DNA from: Roseburia sp.
Lineage (GTDB): Bacteria > Bacillota > Clostridia > Lachnospirales > Lachnospiraceae
Length of the DNA stretch: 64,000 nt
Direction of reading: 5' to 3'
Assembly (NCBI GenBank): GCA_026168605.1
Contig: JAPFDX010000012.1
Coordinates: 186,001 to 250,000, forward strand
In this document: piece after piece, positions 52,338 through 61,007 of the stretch
Layout of the letters: each line of letters opens with the position of its first letter
Position numbering within the stretch: position 1 is the first letter of the stretch
The notes under the pieces: model-generated
The model's input: only the letters and a program-made list of their open reading frames with translations
Database searches by the model: none
Told to the model about the DNA's origin: nothing
Translations under genes and position numbers: made by a program

Positions 52338-53093
52338 ATGAGCATTACTGTTTTGCCTTACCACAATCAGGCGTTTGTCGATCAGGTAAATGCCGCAGCG
52401 CAGGAGCGCGCCAGAGCGTTGGAAGCGGAAAAAGCAGCCCGCCAGGCAGCAGATTTCTCCGCTACGCTAAACAACGCATCCGCCGCCTATGGCAGTACCG
52501 CCCCCGCGCCATCCGTCGAATGTCCGGCTGATCTGTACGGTATTTTTAAAGAGGCGGGCGAAACCTTCGGCGTCTCCGTCAACCTTCTGACCTCGATCGC
52601 ACGCGCGGAATCCGGCTTTGATCCCAATGCGGTAAGCTCTGCGGGCGCCGTCGGCATCATGCAGCTCATGCCCCAAACCGCGGCTTCGCTCGGCGTCACC
52701 AATTCGTACGACGTCCGCGAGAATATCATGGGCGGCGCAAAACTGATCGCACAGCTTTTGGACAAATATAACGGCGACACTTCCCTTGCGCTCGCCGCTT
52801 ACAATGCCGGAAGCGGCAATGTGGACAGCTACGGCGGCATCCCTCCGTTTGCGGAGACACAGGATTATGTGCAGAAAGTGCTTTCTTACTTCAACACCGA
52901 AAATAAGAGCGATGTGAAGGAATCCTTAAGCAGCCTTCTCTCATCCGGCACGGTCAGCACAGACGCCCTACGGGCATTTGTCGATCTGCTCACCCGGTCG
53001 GACTCTGTTTCCGGTGAGACTGCGAATGATGCGTCTGCAAAACCTGCCGACGCCACGGAGGAAACTCCCGTGATCACCGTGACCGTTCTTTAA
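52338..53093 (+). CDS. Lytic transglycosylase (SLT domain) without signal peptide
   Basis: 251 aa. An N-terminal Ala/Glu-rich helix (residues 15-45) leads into a C-type lysozyme-like SLT domain (about 60-185): catalytic Glu in ARAESGFDPNA near residue 93, GIMQLMP near 113, and ALAAYNAGSGNV near 155. The C-terminal 60 residues are low-complexity Ser/Thr/Asp. It cleaves peptidoglycan glycan strands, yet has no Sec signal or membrane anchor. The start at 52338 has AAAGGAG at good spacing; seven extra codons upstream add no signal either. Divergent from lysA, ends at a hairpin. Confidence 0.9.
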   Translation: MSITVLPYHNQAFVDQVNAAAQERARALEAEKAARQAADFSATLNNASAAYGSTAPAPSVECPADLYGIFKEAGETFGVSVNLLTSIARAESGFDPNAVSSAGAVGIMQLMPQTAASLGVTNSYDVRENIMGGAKLIAQLLDKYNGDTSLALAAYNAGSGNVDSYGGIPPFAETQDYVQKVLSYFNTENKSDVKESLSSLLSSGTVSTDALRAFVDLLTRSDSVSGETANDASAKPADATEETPVITVTVL

Positions 53094-53104
53094 AGATTAC
53101 AGTT

Positions 53105-53127
53105 TAAGCCCGGCTGTGCCGGGCTTA
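53105..53127. terminator. Bidirectional terminator between the transglycosylase and marR genes
   Basis: A perfect 10-bp stem TAAGCCCGGC/GCCGGGCTTA with a TGT loop lies between two convergent genes. T-tracts are short (TATATTG on the plus side, TTAAACTG on the minus side). Confidence 0.75.
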
Positions 53128-53140
53128 TATTGACGAAAGC

Positions 53141-53599
53141 CTATTCTGCAAGCGTCTGGATCTGGGTCTCCAGATACGCGTTAAATTCCTGCATAAAGGT
53201 ATAGACTGTGTCGAGCTTCTCCTTCGGATAGCGCGCCAGAAATTCCATGTCGCGCTTTTCCCAGAGTCTGTGACGCTTCGCGTGCTCGTCAAACAGCGTC
53301 TGCCCCTCCGCCGTCAGCCGGAAATAAATCTCCTTCTTATTCGTCTCCAGCGTGTACTTCTCGATCAGTCCCCTTGCAAGAAGTTTTTTCGTCATCTTGC
53401 TGATCGCCCCGCGCGTCATGCGCATATGCTCCGCGATCTTCGTGACATTTGGCAGCTCCAGCCTGCCGATAAAGTCGATGCAATGCGTCTCCGAGTAACC
53501 GTACTCATCCAGGCACTGACTTTCCGTCAGCCGGGACAGCATATCCTGCCGTTCCAGCATGAGCGCGATCTCCTTTAGCAGCAGCTCCTGTCTTTTCAT
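53141..53599 (-). CDS. MarR-family transcriptional regulator
   Basis: 152 aa winged-helix regulator; the recognition region is LPNVTKIAEHMRMTRGAISKM near residues 48-68 and the wing KYTLETNKKEIYFRLT near 80-95. It binds as a dimer to palindromes. It lies just downstream of the polyamine operon but has its own strong promoter, overlapped by a palindrome, suggesting autorepression. Whether it also controls the polyamine genes is unknown. Confidence 0.92.
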   Translation of the reverse strand: MKRQELLLKEIALMLERQDMLSRLTESQCLDEYGYSETHCIDFIGRLELPNVTKIAEHMRMTRGAISKMTKKLLARGLIEKYTLETNKKEIYFRLTAEGQTLFDEHAKRHRLWEKRDMEFLARYPKEKLDTVYTFMQEFNAYLETQIQTLAE

Positions 53600-53628
53600 A
53601 ACGCCTCTCCTTTTGTTTCCTTGTAAAC

Positions 53629-53643
53629 ATTATATGATTTAAT
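53629..53643. promoter_or_regulatory. Candidate MarR operator
   Basis: ATTATATGATTTAAT is a 15-bp near-palindrome (one mismatched pair) that covers the downstream half of the marR -10 and the start point, the usual place for an autoregulatory MarR site. Confidence 0.55.
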
Positions 53644-53669
53644 ATAGCGCAAACACGCTGCGATGTCAA
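53641..53669 (-). promoter_or_regulatory. sigmaA promoter of marR
   Basis: Minus strand TTGACA (53669-53664), 17 bp, TATATT (53646-53641), immediately after the aguB stop. Confidence 0.85.
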
Positions 53670-53677
53670 GCGTGGGT

Positions 53678-54556
53678 TTACTCGGTGATCTTCCCATAAC
53701 ATTCCGGTCTGCGGTCACGGAACAGCCCCCATTCCAGACGCTTTGCAAACAGCTCCTGCAAGTCGTACTCGGCGTAGAGGATCTCCTCCTGCTCGCGCCC
53801 CGCTGACGCGATAAGCTCTCCCGTCTCATCCGTCATAAAGGAAGAACCGTAAAACGCAAGCTCCGAGGTCTGCCCGCCGTTTTCCTCACACGGGGAAACA
53901 CTCTCCCTGCCGATCCGGTTCGCCGCGATCACGGGCATCAGATTCGCCGCCGCGTGTCCCTGCATACAGCGCCTCCAGTGCGGCATACTGTCACATTCTA
54001 AAATCGGCTCAGACCCGATCGCCGTAGGATAAAGCAAAAGCTCCGCTCCCATGAGCGCCATACAGCGCGCGGTCTCGGGGAACCACTGATCCCAGCAGAT
54101 GCCGACGCCGATCGTTCCATAGCGTGTCTGAAACACACGGAATCCCGTGTTTCCCGGCGTAAAATAAAACTTTTCCTGATAGTAGTGATCGTCCGGGATA
54201 TGCGTCTTTCGGTATACGCCAAGCAGGCTTCCGTCTGCATCGATGCAGGCAATGGAATTGTAGAGGTTATTCTGCTCGCGCTCATAAAAGCTGACCGGAA
54301 GCACAACGCCAAGCTCCTTCGCAAGGCGCATCCCCATCTGCACCGCGTCATTTTCCTCCACAGGCTTTGCGTAATAATAAAAATCATAACGTCTCTGCTG
54401 ACAAAAATAGGGGCGCTCAAACAGCTCCGGCAAAAGGATGATCTTCGCTCCCTCTGCCGCTGCAAGGCGCACCTTTTCTTCTGCACTCTTTAAATTTTCT
54501 TCCACTGTATCCGCGCAGCGCATCTGAATGGCTGCCACCCTGACTTTTTCGCTCAT
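53678..54556 (-). CDS. aguB: N-carbamoylputrescine amidase
   Basis: 292 aa nitrilase-superfamily enzyme making putrescine from N-carbamoylputrescine. The Glu-Lys-Cys triad is seen in LLPELFE (near residue 43), YRKTHIPD (near 117) and GVGICWDQWFPE (near 154). DHYYQEKFYF after the Lys is typical of AguB. It follows aguA after 13 bases and is the last gene of the polyamine operon. Confidence 0.95.
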   Translation of the reverse strand: MSEKVRVAAIQMRCADTVEENLKSAEEKVRLAAAEGAKIILLPELFERPYFCQQRRYDFYYYAKPVEENDAVQMGMRLAKELGVVLPVSFYEREQNNLYNSIACIDADGSLLGVYRKTHIPDDHYYQEKFYFTPGNTGFRVFQTRYGTIGVGICWDQWFPETARCMALMGAELLLYPTAIGSEPILECDSMPHWRRCMQGHAAANLMPVIAANRIGRESVSPCEENGGQTSELAFYGSSFMTDETGELIASAGREQEEILYAEYDLQELFAKRLEWGLFRDRRPECYGKITE

Positions 54557-54569
54557 AACACCATGCTCC

Positions 54570-55706
54570 TTATTTTCTTCCCACCGGGATCTGCTGTGTG
54601 ATGCAGTGGATATTCCCTCCTCCGGTCAAAATGTCTCTCGCATAGACCGGAATGACTTTTCGCCCGGGATTCCACTGCTGCATCAACGCCACCGCGCGCG
54701 TATCGCTCTCCTGATTCTCTCCGCCGAACACGGGCATCACGACCGCCCCGTTGGAAAAATAAAAATTCACGTAGGACGCTGCCAGACGCTCTCCGGTCTC
54801 GCGCGTATCCTCGCCCTCCTCAAACGCATAGCCTTCGACCTCCGCCTCCGTCAGACAGACCGGATGGTCGGGGATTGGGAGTTTGTGTACGGTGATCTTC
54901 CTTCTCTTTGCATCCCGCACACCTTCCAGATAGTCCAGACACTGCTTCGAGAGTTCATACTGCGGATCGCTCGTATCGTCCGTCCACGCCAGCACGACCT
55001 CGCCCGGCTTTAAAAATGCACAGACATTGTCGACGTGCTCGTTTGTCTCATCCATATAGATGCCGCGCGGCAGCCACAGAACCTTCTCCGCTCCAAGATA
55101 ATATTGCAGCCGCTCCTCGATCTCCTCTCTGGAAAGCTGCGGATTACGACCCTCACTCAAAAGGCACGCCTCGGTCACAAGAACCGTTCCCTCGCCGTCG
55201 CTGTGCACGGAGCCGCCCTCCAGCACAAACGGCACTGCGTCGATCAATTCATATCCGAATCTGTCCGCAAAGCATCCGGCAAAGGCATTGTCCTTTTCCC
55301 ACGATGCGTACAGCCCGTCCACCGTGCCGCCCCATGCGTTAAATTCCCAGTTGACCGCGCAGATCTGCGGCGGGTTTTTTCCGTCCTCTTTTCGCACAAA
55401 GGTCGGCGCGACGTCGCGCGCCCATGCGTCGTCCGTCTCCGCCGCAAAAAGCGTGACGTTCTTCTGCCACTGCTGCTCCCCGCACAAAAGCTCCTCCGCC
55501 GACACCCTTGAAGTCTCACTGACCGCGACATACACGCGCTCGCTCTCCGCGACCGCCGCGATCACATCGCGAAACGCCCTGCGCGCCTCTTTCGCGCCGT
55601 TTCTCCACGAGCCCGGACGCTCCGGCCAGATCATGATACAGCCCTCGTGCGGCTCAAATTCTCCCGGCATCAAAAAACCGGATTCCATCCTGCAATTTTC
55701 TTTCAT
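54570..55706 (-). CDS. aguA: Agmatine deiminase
   Basis: 378 aa guanidino-modifying enzyme fold. The catalytic Cys lies in GGGNIHCITQQ near residue 367, with DDAWARDVAPTF near 92, WEFNAWGG near 118 and the His of MDETNEHVDN near 222. It converts agmatine to N-carbamoylputrescine and ammonia. The length fits AguA. Its ATG shares one base with the nspC stop (TAATG), indicating coupling. Confidence 0.96.
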   Translation of the reverse strand: MKENCRMESGFLMPGEFEPHEGCIMIWPERPGSWRNGAKEARRAFRDVIAAVAESERVYVAVSETSRVSAEELLCGEQQWQKNVTLFAAETDDAWARDVAPTFVRKEDGKNPPQICAVNWEFNAWGGTVDGLYASWEKDNAFAGCFADRFGYELIDAVPFVLEGGSVHSDGEGTVLVTEACLLSEGRNPQLSREEIEERLQYYLGAEKVLWLPRGIYMDETNEHVDNVCAFLKPGEVVLAWTDDTSDPQYELSKQCLDYLEGVRDAKRRKITVHKLPIPDHPVCLTEAEVEGYAFEEGEDTRETGERLAASYVNFYFSNGAVVMPVFGGENQESDTRAVALMQQWNPGRKVIPVYARDILTGGGNIHCITQQIPVGRK

Positions 55707-56917
55707 TATGACAAACGCCCCTTAAAGTCCTCGTAGCCAAATTCCTTTACCAGCTCCACTGTACCGTCCTCATGTAAGAGTGCGATCGCCGGAAGCGGCA
55801 TTCCGTTAAACGTGTTGTTCTTCACCATCGAATAGATCGCCATATCCTCAAAGACAAGACGGTCGCCGACCGAGATTTTTTCCTTGAAGCTGTAATCGCC
55901 GATGACGTCCCCCGCAAGGCAGGTCATGGACGACAAACGGTAGGTATACGGCTGTTCTCCCGCCTCGTAGCCGCCGCGCAGCGGCGGGCGGTAAGGCATC
56001 TCAAGCACATCCGGCATATGGCACGCCGCCGATGCGTCCAGGATCAGAATATCCATGCCGTTGTGCACAATGTCGAGCACCTCCGTCACGAGATACCCGG
56101 CATTTAACGCAACTGCCTCCCCCGGCTCCAGATATACCTCAAGCTGATATGTCTTTTTGATGTAGCCGATCAGCTCCTTGAGCTTGTCAAGCTGATAGCC
56201 CTCTCTGGTGATGTGGTGACCTCCGCCCAGATTCAGCCACTTTATCTTCGTCAGATATGCTTTAAATTTCTCCTCAAATGCCGTGAAGGTGCGCACCAGA
56301 TCGTCGGCGTCCTGCTCGCAAAGCGTGTGAAAATGAAGTCCCTCGATATCCTCCGGAAGCTCATACACACCGTCTGTACCGCGCGCCATACCAAGCTCTG
56401 CCAGTCCCTGCTGCAACCGGTCAAACGTGATGCCAAGTCTTGAGCCGGGCGCACACGGATCGTAGATGGCGTGCCCCTCCTGCGTGGAGTATTCGGGATT
56501 GATACGGATACCGATGCTCACCGGATGCTCCCCCTGCCCGTCTCCCGCCGCTACGCGCGCGTTATGTTCTGCCACCGTCCCGCGATGCTTTCTGTACTGC
56601 GCCATCGAATTGAACACCATGTGGTCGCAGATCTTTACCAGCTCCGCCAGATCCGCATCCTTGTAGGCAGGGGAAAAGACGTGGTTTTCTTTTCCCATCT
56701 CCTCATGTCCGAGGCGCGCCTCGTAGAGCCCGCTCGCCGTCGCACCGCTGATGTAGGATCCGATCAGCGGATAGAGGGCATACATCGAAAATGCCTTCTG
56801 CGCAAGCAGTACATGACAGCCCGTCTCCTGCTCCAGATTCCGCAGGATTTTTAAATTTTCTTTTAGCTTTTTCTCATCCACGCAATAGCACGGGGTCGGT
56901 AAATCGTTCCATGTCAT
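55706..56917 (-). CDS. nspC: Carboxynorspermidine/carboxyspermidine decarboxylase
   Basis: 403 aa fold-III PLP decarboxylase of the CANSDC class. PLP Lys in LLAQKAFSMY near residue 40, NLGGGHHITREGY near 232, EPGEAVALNAGYL near 265, the Cys/Asp pair in SMTCLAGDVIGDY near 325, and VKNNTFNGMPLPAI near 365. It decarboxylates carboxyspermidine to spermidine. The gene before it encodes the matching dehydrogenase, which fixes the assignment over LysA. Confidence 0.94.
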   Translation of the reverse strand: MTWNDLPTPCYCVDEKKLKENLKILRNLEQETGCHVLLAQKAFSMYALYPLIGSYISGATASGLYEARLGHEEMGKENHVFSPAYKDADLAELVKICDHMVFNSMAQYRKHRGTVAEHNARVAAGDGQGEHPVSIGIRINPEYSTQEGHAIYDPCAPGSRLGITFDRLQQGLAELGMARGTDGVYELPEDIEGLHFHTLCEQDADDLVRTFTAFEEKFKAYLTKIKWLNLGGGHHITREGYQLDKLKELIGYIKKTYQLEVYLEPGEAVALNAGYLVTEVLDIVHNGMDILILDASAACHMPDVLEMPYRPPLRGGYEAGEQPYTYRLSSMTCLAGDVIGDYSFKEKISVGDRLVFEDMAIYSMVKNNTFNGMPLPAIALLHEDGTVELVKEFGYEDFKGRLS

Positions 56918-56938
56918 GCACGAAACCTCTTTTCTTTC

Positions 56939-58198
56939 TTATTCTACGATCTGCGGGTTCTCGTCGACTACCCACGGCAAGCCGTATTCATTTAACATCT
57001 CCATAAACGGGTCCGGATCGAACTCCTCGATATTGAACACGCCGTCCTTATCCCAGACCTTGTCCACGACAAGCGCAGCGCCGATCATCGCCGGCACTCC
57101 TGTGGTGTAGGAAATCGCCTGTGAGCCAACCTCCTTGTAGCACTCCTGATGATCGCACACGTTATAGATGTAGATGGTCTTTTCCTTTCCATCCTTCTTT
57201 CCGGTAAAGATACAGCCGATATTTGTCTTGCCGACCGTTCTCGGACCAAGCGATGCCGGATCCGGCAGCAGCGCACGCAAAAACTGGATCGGAACGATCT
57301 CCCTTCCCTCATAGGAAATCGGAGAGGTCGATAACATTCCGACATTCTCCAGACATTTCATATGAGTTAAGTAGCTCTGTCCAAAGGTCATAAAGAAACG
57401 GATGCGTTTCACGCCCGGCACATTTTTTGCCAGAGATTCGATCTCCTCGTGGTGAAGGAGATACATATCTTTCTGTCCCACCTGTGGGAAATCGTACTCT
57501 CTCTTGATCTCCATCGGCTCGGTCTCCACCCAGTGACCGTTCTCCCAGTAAGAACCGTTTGCCGATACCTCTCGCAGGTTGATCTCCGGGTTGAAGTTCG
57601 TCGCAAACGGATAGCCGTGGTCGCCGCCGTTGCAGTCCAAGATGTCAATGTAGTCGATCTCGTCGAAGTAATGCTTTAAGGCATAGGCGGTAAACACGCT
57701 CGTCACACCCGGATCAAAGCCGCTTCCGAGCAGCGCTGTGATGCCCGCCTCCCTGAAACGCTCCTGATATGCCCACTGCCAGGAATAGTCAAAGTATGCC
57801 GTAAAGCCCTCCTCCTTGCAGCGCTTCTCGTAGATCTCGCGCCACTTGGGGTCATCCGTGTCCTCCGGCTCATAGTTTGCGGTATCGATGTAGTCCACCT
57901 TGCAGGCAAGGCACGCGTCCATGATCGTCAGATCCTGATAAGGAAGCGCGACGTTTAAGACTGCGTCCGGCTGATACTCTTTGATTAAAGCGATCAGTTC
58001 ATCGACATTGTCCGCGTCCACCTTTGCCGTGGTGATCACGGTGTCCGTCGTCTTTTCCAGTTTCTCCTTCAGCGCGTCACATTTTTCTTTCGTGCGGCTC
58101 GCAATGCAGATTTCCGAAAAAGTTTTGCTGTTCTGGCAGCACTTGTGGATGGCAACTCCTGCGACTCCGCCGCATCCGATGATCAGTAATTTTCCCAT
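56939..58198 (-). CDS. Carboxynorspermidine/carboxyspermidine dehydrogenase (saccharopine dehydrogenase family)
   Basis: 419 aa with an N-terminal NAD(P)-binding Rossmann fold (IIGCGGVAGVAIHK, residues 5-18) and the saccharopine-dehydrogenase-like C-terminal domain (LLGSGFDPGVTSVF near 155). CASDH condenses putrescine with aspartate semialdehyde to carboxyspermidine. Context (nspC next, putrescine genes in the operon) separates it from lysine-pathway saccharopine enzymes. AGGAGG precedes the ATG. Confidence 0.93.
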   Translation of the reverse strand: MGKLLIIGCGGVAGVAIHKCCQNSKTFSEICIASRTKEKCDALKEKLEKTTDTVITTAKVDADNVDELIALIKEYQPDAVLNVALPYQDLTIMDACLACKVDYIDTANYEPEDTDDPKWREIYEKRCKEEGFTAYFDYSWQWAYQERFREAGITALLGSGFDPGVTSVFTAYALKHYFDEIDYIDILDCNGGDHGYPFATNFNPEINLREVSANGSYWENGHWVETEPMEIKREYDFPQVGQKDMYLLHHEEIESLAKNVPGVKRIRFFMTFGQSYLTHMKCLENVGMLSTSPISYEGREIVPIQFLRALLPDPASLGPRTVGKTNIGCIFTGKKDGKEKTIYIYNVCDHQECYKEVGSQAISYTTGVPAMIGAALVVDKVWDKDGVFNIEEFDPDPFMEMLNEYGLPWVVDENPQIVE

Positions 58199-58210
58199 GA
58201 TTGTTTCCTC

Positions 58211-59071
58211 CTATTTTCTGTCTTCTTCTTCCTCTAACATATCTTCTACATATTTGGGCAGCATAAACGCTCCCTTGTGAAGATTCGTCGTGTAATACCA
58301 TGTCTTGATCCCGCGCTCCTTCCAGCGTGCGGCATCCAGATCCGTGAGCGGATGATATTTCTTTGACGCAAAGCCAAACAGCCAGTACCCCGATGAACAC
58401 GTCGGAATGTGCGCCTGGTAGACGCGGCTGATCGGAAAGCTGTGGCTCGCCTTCCGGTGCATCACGCGGCAGGATTCCTCGTCCTCATCGTAAAAAGGGC
58501 TGCCGTGCTGGTACACCATGATCCCGTCTTCCTTCAAGGCACGGTAACAGTTTCCGTAAAATTCCTTTGTGAAAAGTCCCGCGGTGTGTCCGAGCGGATC
58601 GATCGCATCGTTGATGATCAGGTCGTATTCATCGTGCTTGGTGCGGAGAAACCGGAGTCCGTCCTCATAGTAAATATTGACGCGCTCATCCAGCAGTCCG
58701 CACGCATTGTCCGGAAAAAACTTCTTACAGACGTCCACAAAAACACGATCCGGCTCGACCACGTCGATCTGTTTAATTTCCTTATAATAGGAAAGTTCAC
58801 GCGCCACGCCGCCGTCCCCACCGCCGATGACAAGCACCCGCTTGACCTGCGGATGTACCGCCATCGGTACGTGCACGATCATTTCGTCATAGACAAACTC
58901 GTCTTTTTCGGAAAAGACGATGCTGCCGTCCGAGCTTAGGAAACGCCCAAATTCCTTGGAGTCGAACACGTCGATCCGCTGAAAATCCGTCTCCTGCCCA
59001 AACAACTGCTTTTCCACCTTCACGGACACCGCAACCTTGTCCGTGTGATAATCTGAAAACCAAAGCTCCAA
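58211..59071 (-). CDS. speE: Spermidine synthase / polyamine aminopropyltransferase
   Basis: 286 aa spermidine-synthase fold: VLVIGGGDGGVARE near residue 81, VVEPDRVF near 104, and the catalytic Asp of LIINDAIDPLG near 155. It transfers an aminopropyl group from decarboxylated SAM to putrescine or another polyamine. The start is TTG at 59071, nine bases after GGAGG; no ATG or GTG fits. No speD (SAM decarboxylase) is in the window, and the operon also holds the alternative CASDH/CANSDC route, so its real product may differ from spermidine. Confidence 0.92.
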   Translation of the reverse strand: MELWFSDYHTDKVAVSVKVEKQLFGQETDFQRIDVFDSKEFGRFLSSDGSIVFSEKDEFVYDEMIVHVPMAVHPQVKRVLVIGGGDGGVARELSYYKEIKQIDVVEPDRVFVDVCKKFFPDNACGLLDERVNIYYEDGLRFLRTKHDEYDLIINDAIDPLGHTAGLFTKEFYGNCYRALKEDGIMVYQHGSPFYDEDEESCRVMHRKASHSFPISRVYQAHIPTCSSGYWLFGFASKKYHPLTDLDAARWKERGIKTWYYTTNLHKGAFMLPKYVEDMLEEEEDRK

Positions 59072-59085
59072 CTACCCTTCCTCCT

Positions 59086-60555
59086 CTATTTCCATACCTG
59101 TCTGTCATCCACCAGCACATTCAGGTACTCTACGTCAGGGTCTTCCGTTCCCTGCATGGAACAGCCCTTTTCTTTTGCATACACAATATAATCGATGATC
59201 TCCGGCGTGATCATTTCACCCGGCGCCAGGATCGGGATCCCCGGCGGATAGCACATCACGAACTCTCCGCAGACCCTGCCCGCCGTCTCCCGGATCGGCA
59301 TACATTTCTTCTCAGAATAAAACGCCGCCTGCGGGGATACGAGCACCGTCGGATTGATGTATTCCGTATTCAGCATGGTCGCCGGGTCTTTGGAATAAAG
59401 CCGCTTGATATCCGCAAGCGCCCCCACCAGCCGCTCGATATCCTGGATCCGGTCACCAATGGAGATGTACGCAAGAATGTTTGCAATGTCTCCAAGCTCG
59501 ATCTGTATGTCATACTCATCGCGCAGCAAGTCATAGACCTCGATCCCCGCAAGTCCGATGTCTCTGGTGTAGACCGACATCTTTGTCACGTCAAAATCGT
59601 AGACGCTGCCACCGTTCACGAGATCCTTTCCATACGCGTAATAACCGCCGATATTGTTGATCTCCTCTCTGGCGTACTCCGCCATCTGCGCCACCTTTGC
59701 GAAAGATTCCCGCCCGCGCAGCGCCAGATTTCTCCTGGAAATGTCAAGGCTTGACATCAGAAGATAGGATGCGCTCGTCGTCTGCATCAGATTGATGATC
59801 TGGCTGACATACTCCCAGTTGACATTTTTCCCGGTCAAAAGCAGGGAGCTCTGTGTCAGACTTCCTCCCGACTTGTGCATCGAGACGGACGCCATATCCG
59901 CCCCGGCGTCCATCGCCGCAACCGGAAGATTCTCTCCGAAATACAGATGCGTCCCGTGCGCCTCGTCGACGAGCACGAGCATCTCATGCTCGTGCGCCAG
60001 CTTTACGATTGAGCGCAGATCCGAGCAGATACCGTAGTAGGTTGGATTGTTGACCAGCACCGCCACCGCGCCCGGATTGTCCAGTATCGCGCGCTCCACC
60101 TCGGAGACCTCCATGCCGAGCGAGATCCCAAGCTTCTTATCCACCTCCGGATTGACATAGACCGGGATCGCTCCGCAGAGCACCAGCGCGTTGATCACGC
60201 TCTTGTGCACATTGCGCGGCAAAATGATCTTATCGCCCGCACGGCAAACCGACAGCACCATGCTCTGCACCGAGGAGGTCGTCCCTCCGACCATAAAAAA
60301 TGCGTGCTCCGCGCGGAACGCCTCCGCCGCCAGCTCCTCCGCCTCCTTGATGACTGAGACCGGATGGCAGAGATTGTCGAGAGGTTTCATGGAATTGACG
60401 TCAAGGCTCATGCACTTCTCCCCCAAAAGCTCTGCCAGTTCGGGGTTTCCGCGCCCTCTCTTGTGTCCCGGCACATCAAACGGCACGACACGCCGCTTTT
60501 TTAATTTTTCCAGCGCCTCGTACACCGGGGCACGCATCTGTGGATTCTTTTCCAT
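59086..60555 (-). CDS. speA: Biosynthetic arginine decarboxylase (aspartate-aminotransferase fold)
   Basis: 489 aa Orn/Lys/Arg decarboxylase of the short Bacillus SpeA type. VPFDVPGHKRGRGNPE near residue 25-40, FMVGGTTSSVQS near 87, VDEAHGTHLYF near 200 and the PLP Lys in SVSMHKSGGSLTQSSLL near 232. Substrate arginine is inferred from the downstream aguA/aguB, which need agmatine. The start is read at 60555, six bases after GGAGG; an adjacent ATG at 60558 is the alternative. First gene of the polyamine operon. Confidence 0.93.
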   Translation of the reverse strand: MEKNPQMRAPVYEALEKLKKRRVVPFDVPGHKRGRGNPELAELLGEKCMSLDVNSMKPLDNLCHPVSVIKEAEELAAEAFRAEHAFFMVGGTTSSVQSMVLSVCRAGDKIILPRNVHKSVINALVLCGAIPVYVNPEVDKKLGISLGMEVSEVERAILDNPGAVAVLVNNPTYYGICSDLRSIVKLAHEHEMLVLVDEAHGTHLYFGENLPVAAMDAGADMASVSMHKSGGSLTQSSLLLTGKNVNWEYVSQIINLMQTTSASYLLMSSLDISRRNLALRGRESFAKVAQMAEYAREEINNIGGYYAYGKDLVNGGSVYDFDVTKMSVYTRDIGLAGIEVYDLLRDEYDIQIELGDIANILAYISIGDRIQDIERLVGALADIKRLYSKDPATMLNTEYINPTVLVSPQAAFYSEKKCMPIRETAGRVCGEFVMCYPPGIPILAPGEMITPEIIDYIVYAKEKGCSMQGTEDPDVEYLNVLVDDRQVWK

Positions 60556-60579
60556 CATAAACCTCCATAACTTCAATTC

Positions 60580-60610
60580 GTTTCGCGGCGCAATGCTGCG
60601 CCCGTGAAAC
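60580..60610 (-). promoter_or_regulatory. speA leader hairpin, proximal
   Basis: GTTTC...GGCGCA/TGCGCC...GAAAC, a stem of about 12 bp with a small internal loop, ending 24 bases upstream of the speA start and just before the ribosome-binding site. Confidence 0.65.
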
Positions 60611-60617
60611 GCTGCGC

Positions 60618-60660
60618 CTGCGGCGGGTCGCTTCAGCGACACAATGCCATTCCGCCGCAG
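60618..60660 (-). promoter_or_regulatory. speA leader hairpin, distal
   Basis: A CTGCGGCGG/CCGCCGCAG outer stem (60652-60660 with 60618-60626) encloses a second perfect stem GTCGCT/AGCGAC (60627-60640). It is a strong two-tier structure in the 5' leader of the polyamine operon. Confidence 0.65.
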
Positions 60661-60697
60661 TGCGATTTGGCAAAATGTTTTTTGTTTTACAAGTAAA

Positions 60698-61001
60698 ACA
60701 AAAAGCAGGTAATAGTAGTCACACTATCACCTGCCTTATCTCTATCCAGTCTCGTCTTATCTGTGCATGACGCCTTGTCACACACCCTTTAGAGTCTTAC
60801 CCAGCAATTCCGCCAGCAAATATTTGCTAATCCTACGCTTTATTGACCGTTTCACAAGTGATACTTATAAAATTTGAGCTTCTAACTCAATCAATAACGT
60901 GGCTCATCGCCACAATCGGCAGCTGCCCCGCCTGTCCGTATGGGCTTAACCAATTCCTTGGTGGGCAAATATTTGCATGAAAACTCTTTCGCATTCATGT
61001 A
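60698..61001 (-). ncRNA. Probable structured non-coding RNA, about 300 nt, class not identified
   Basis: The 488-base gap between nfo and speA has its own promoter (61036-61008) and an intrinsic terminator (60734-60700), yet no credible ORF. The implied transcript carries two copies of the 12-base palindrome GCAAATATTTGC (60965-60976 and 60816-60827), 149 bases apart, which can pair with one another. Several short hairpins lie between them, including GTGGCGATGAGCCAC and GAGTTAGAAGCTC. Features of tmRNA, RNase P and SRP RNA are absent. A raiA-type or 6S-type RNA is possible, but I cannot assign it. It may alternatively be a long speA leader with an attenuator. Confidence 0.7.
60700..60734 (-). 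terminator. Intrinsic terminator of the upstream ncRNA
   Basis: A 12-bp stem (60705-60716 with 60723-60734; one G-T pair) with a 6-base loop, followed on the minus strand by TTTTTG. It stands between the ncRNA promoter and speA with no reading frame in between. Confidence 0.85.
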
Positions 61002-61007
61002 AGCTTG

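Noticed and set aside
60698..61001. tmRNA, RNase P RNA or SRP RNA as identity of the ncRNA
   Set aside because: No tRNA-like end or tag frame, no RNase P core GAGGAAAGTCC-type segment, and no SRP helix-8 GGTCCGGAAGGAAGCA-type segment.
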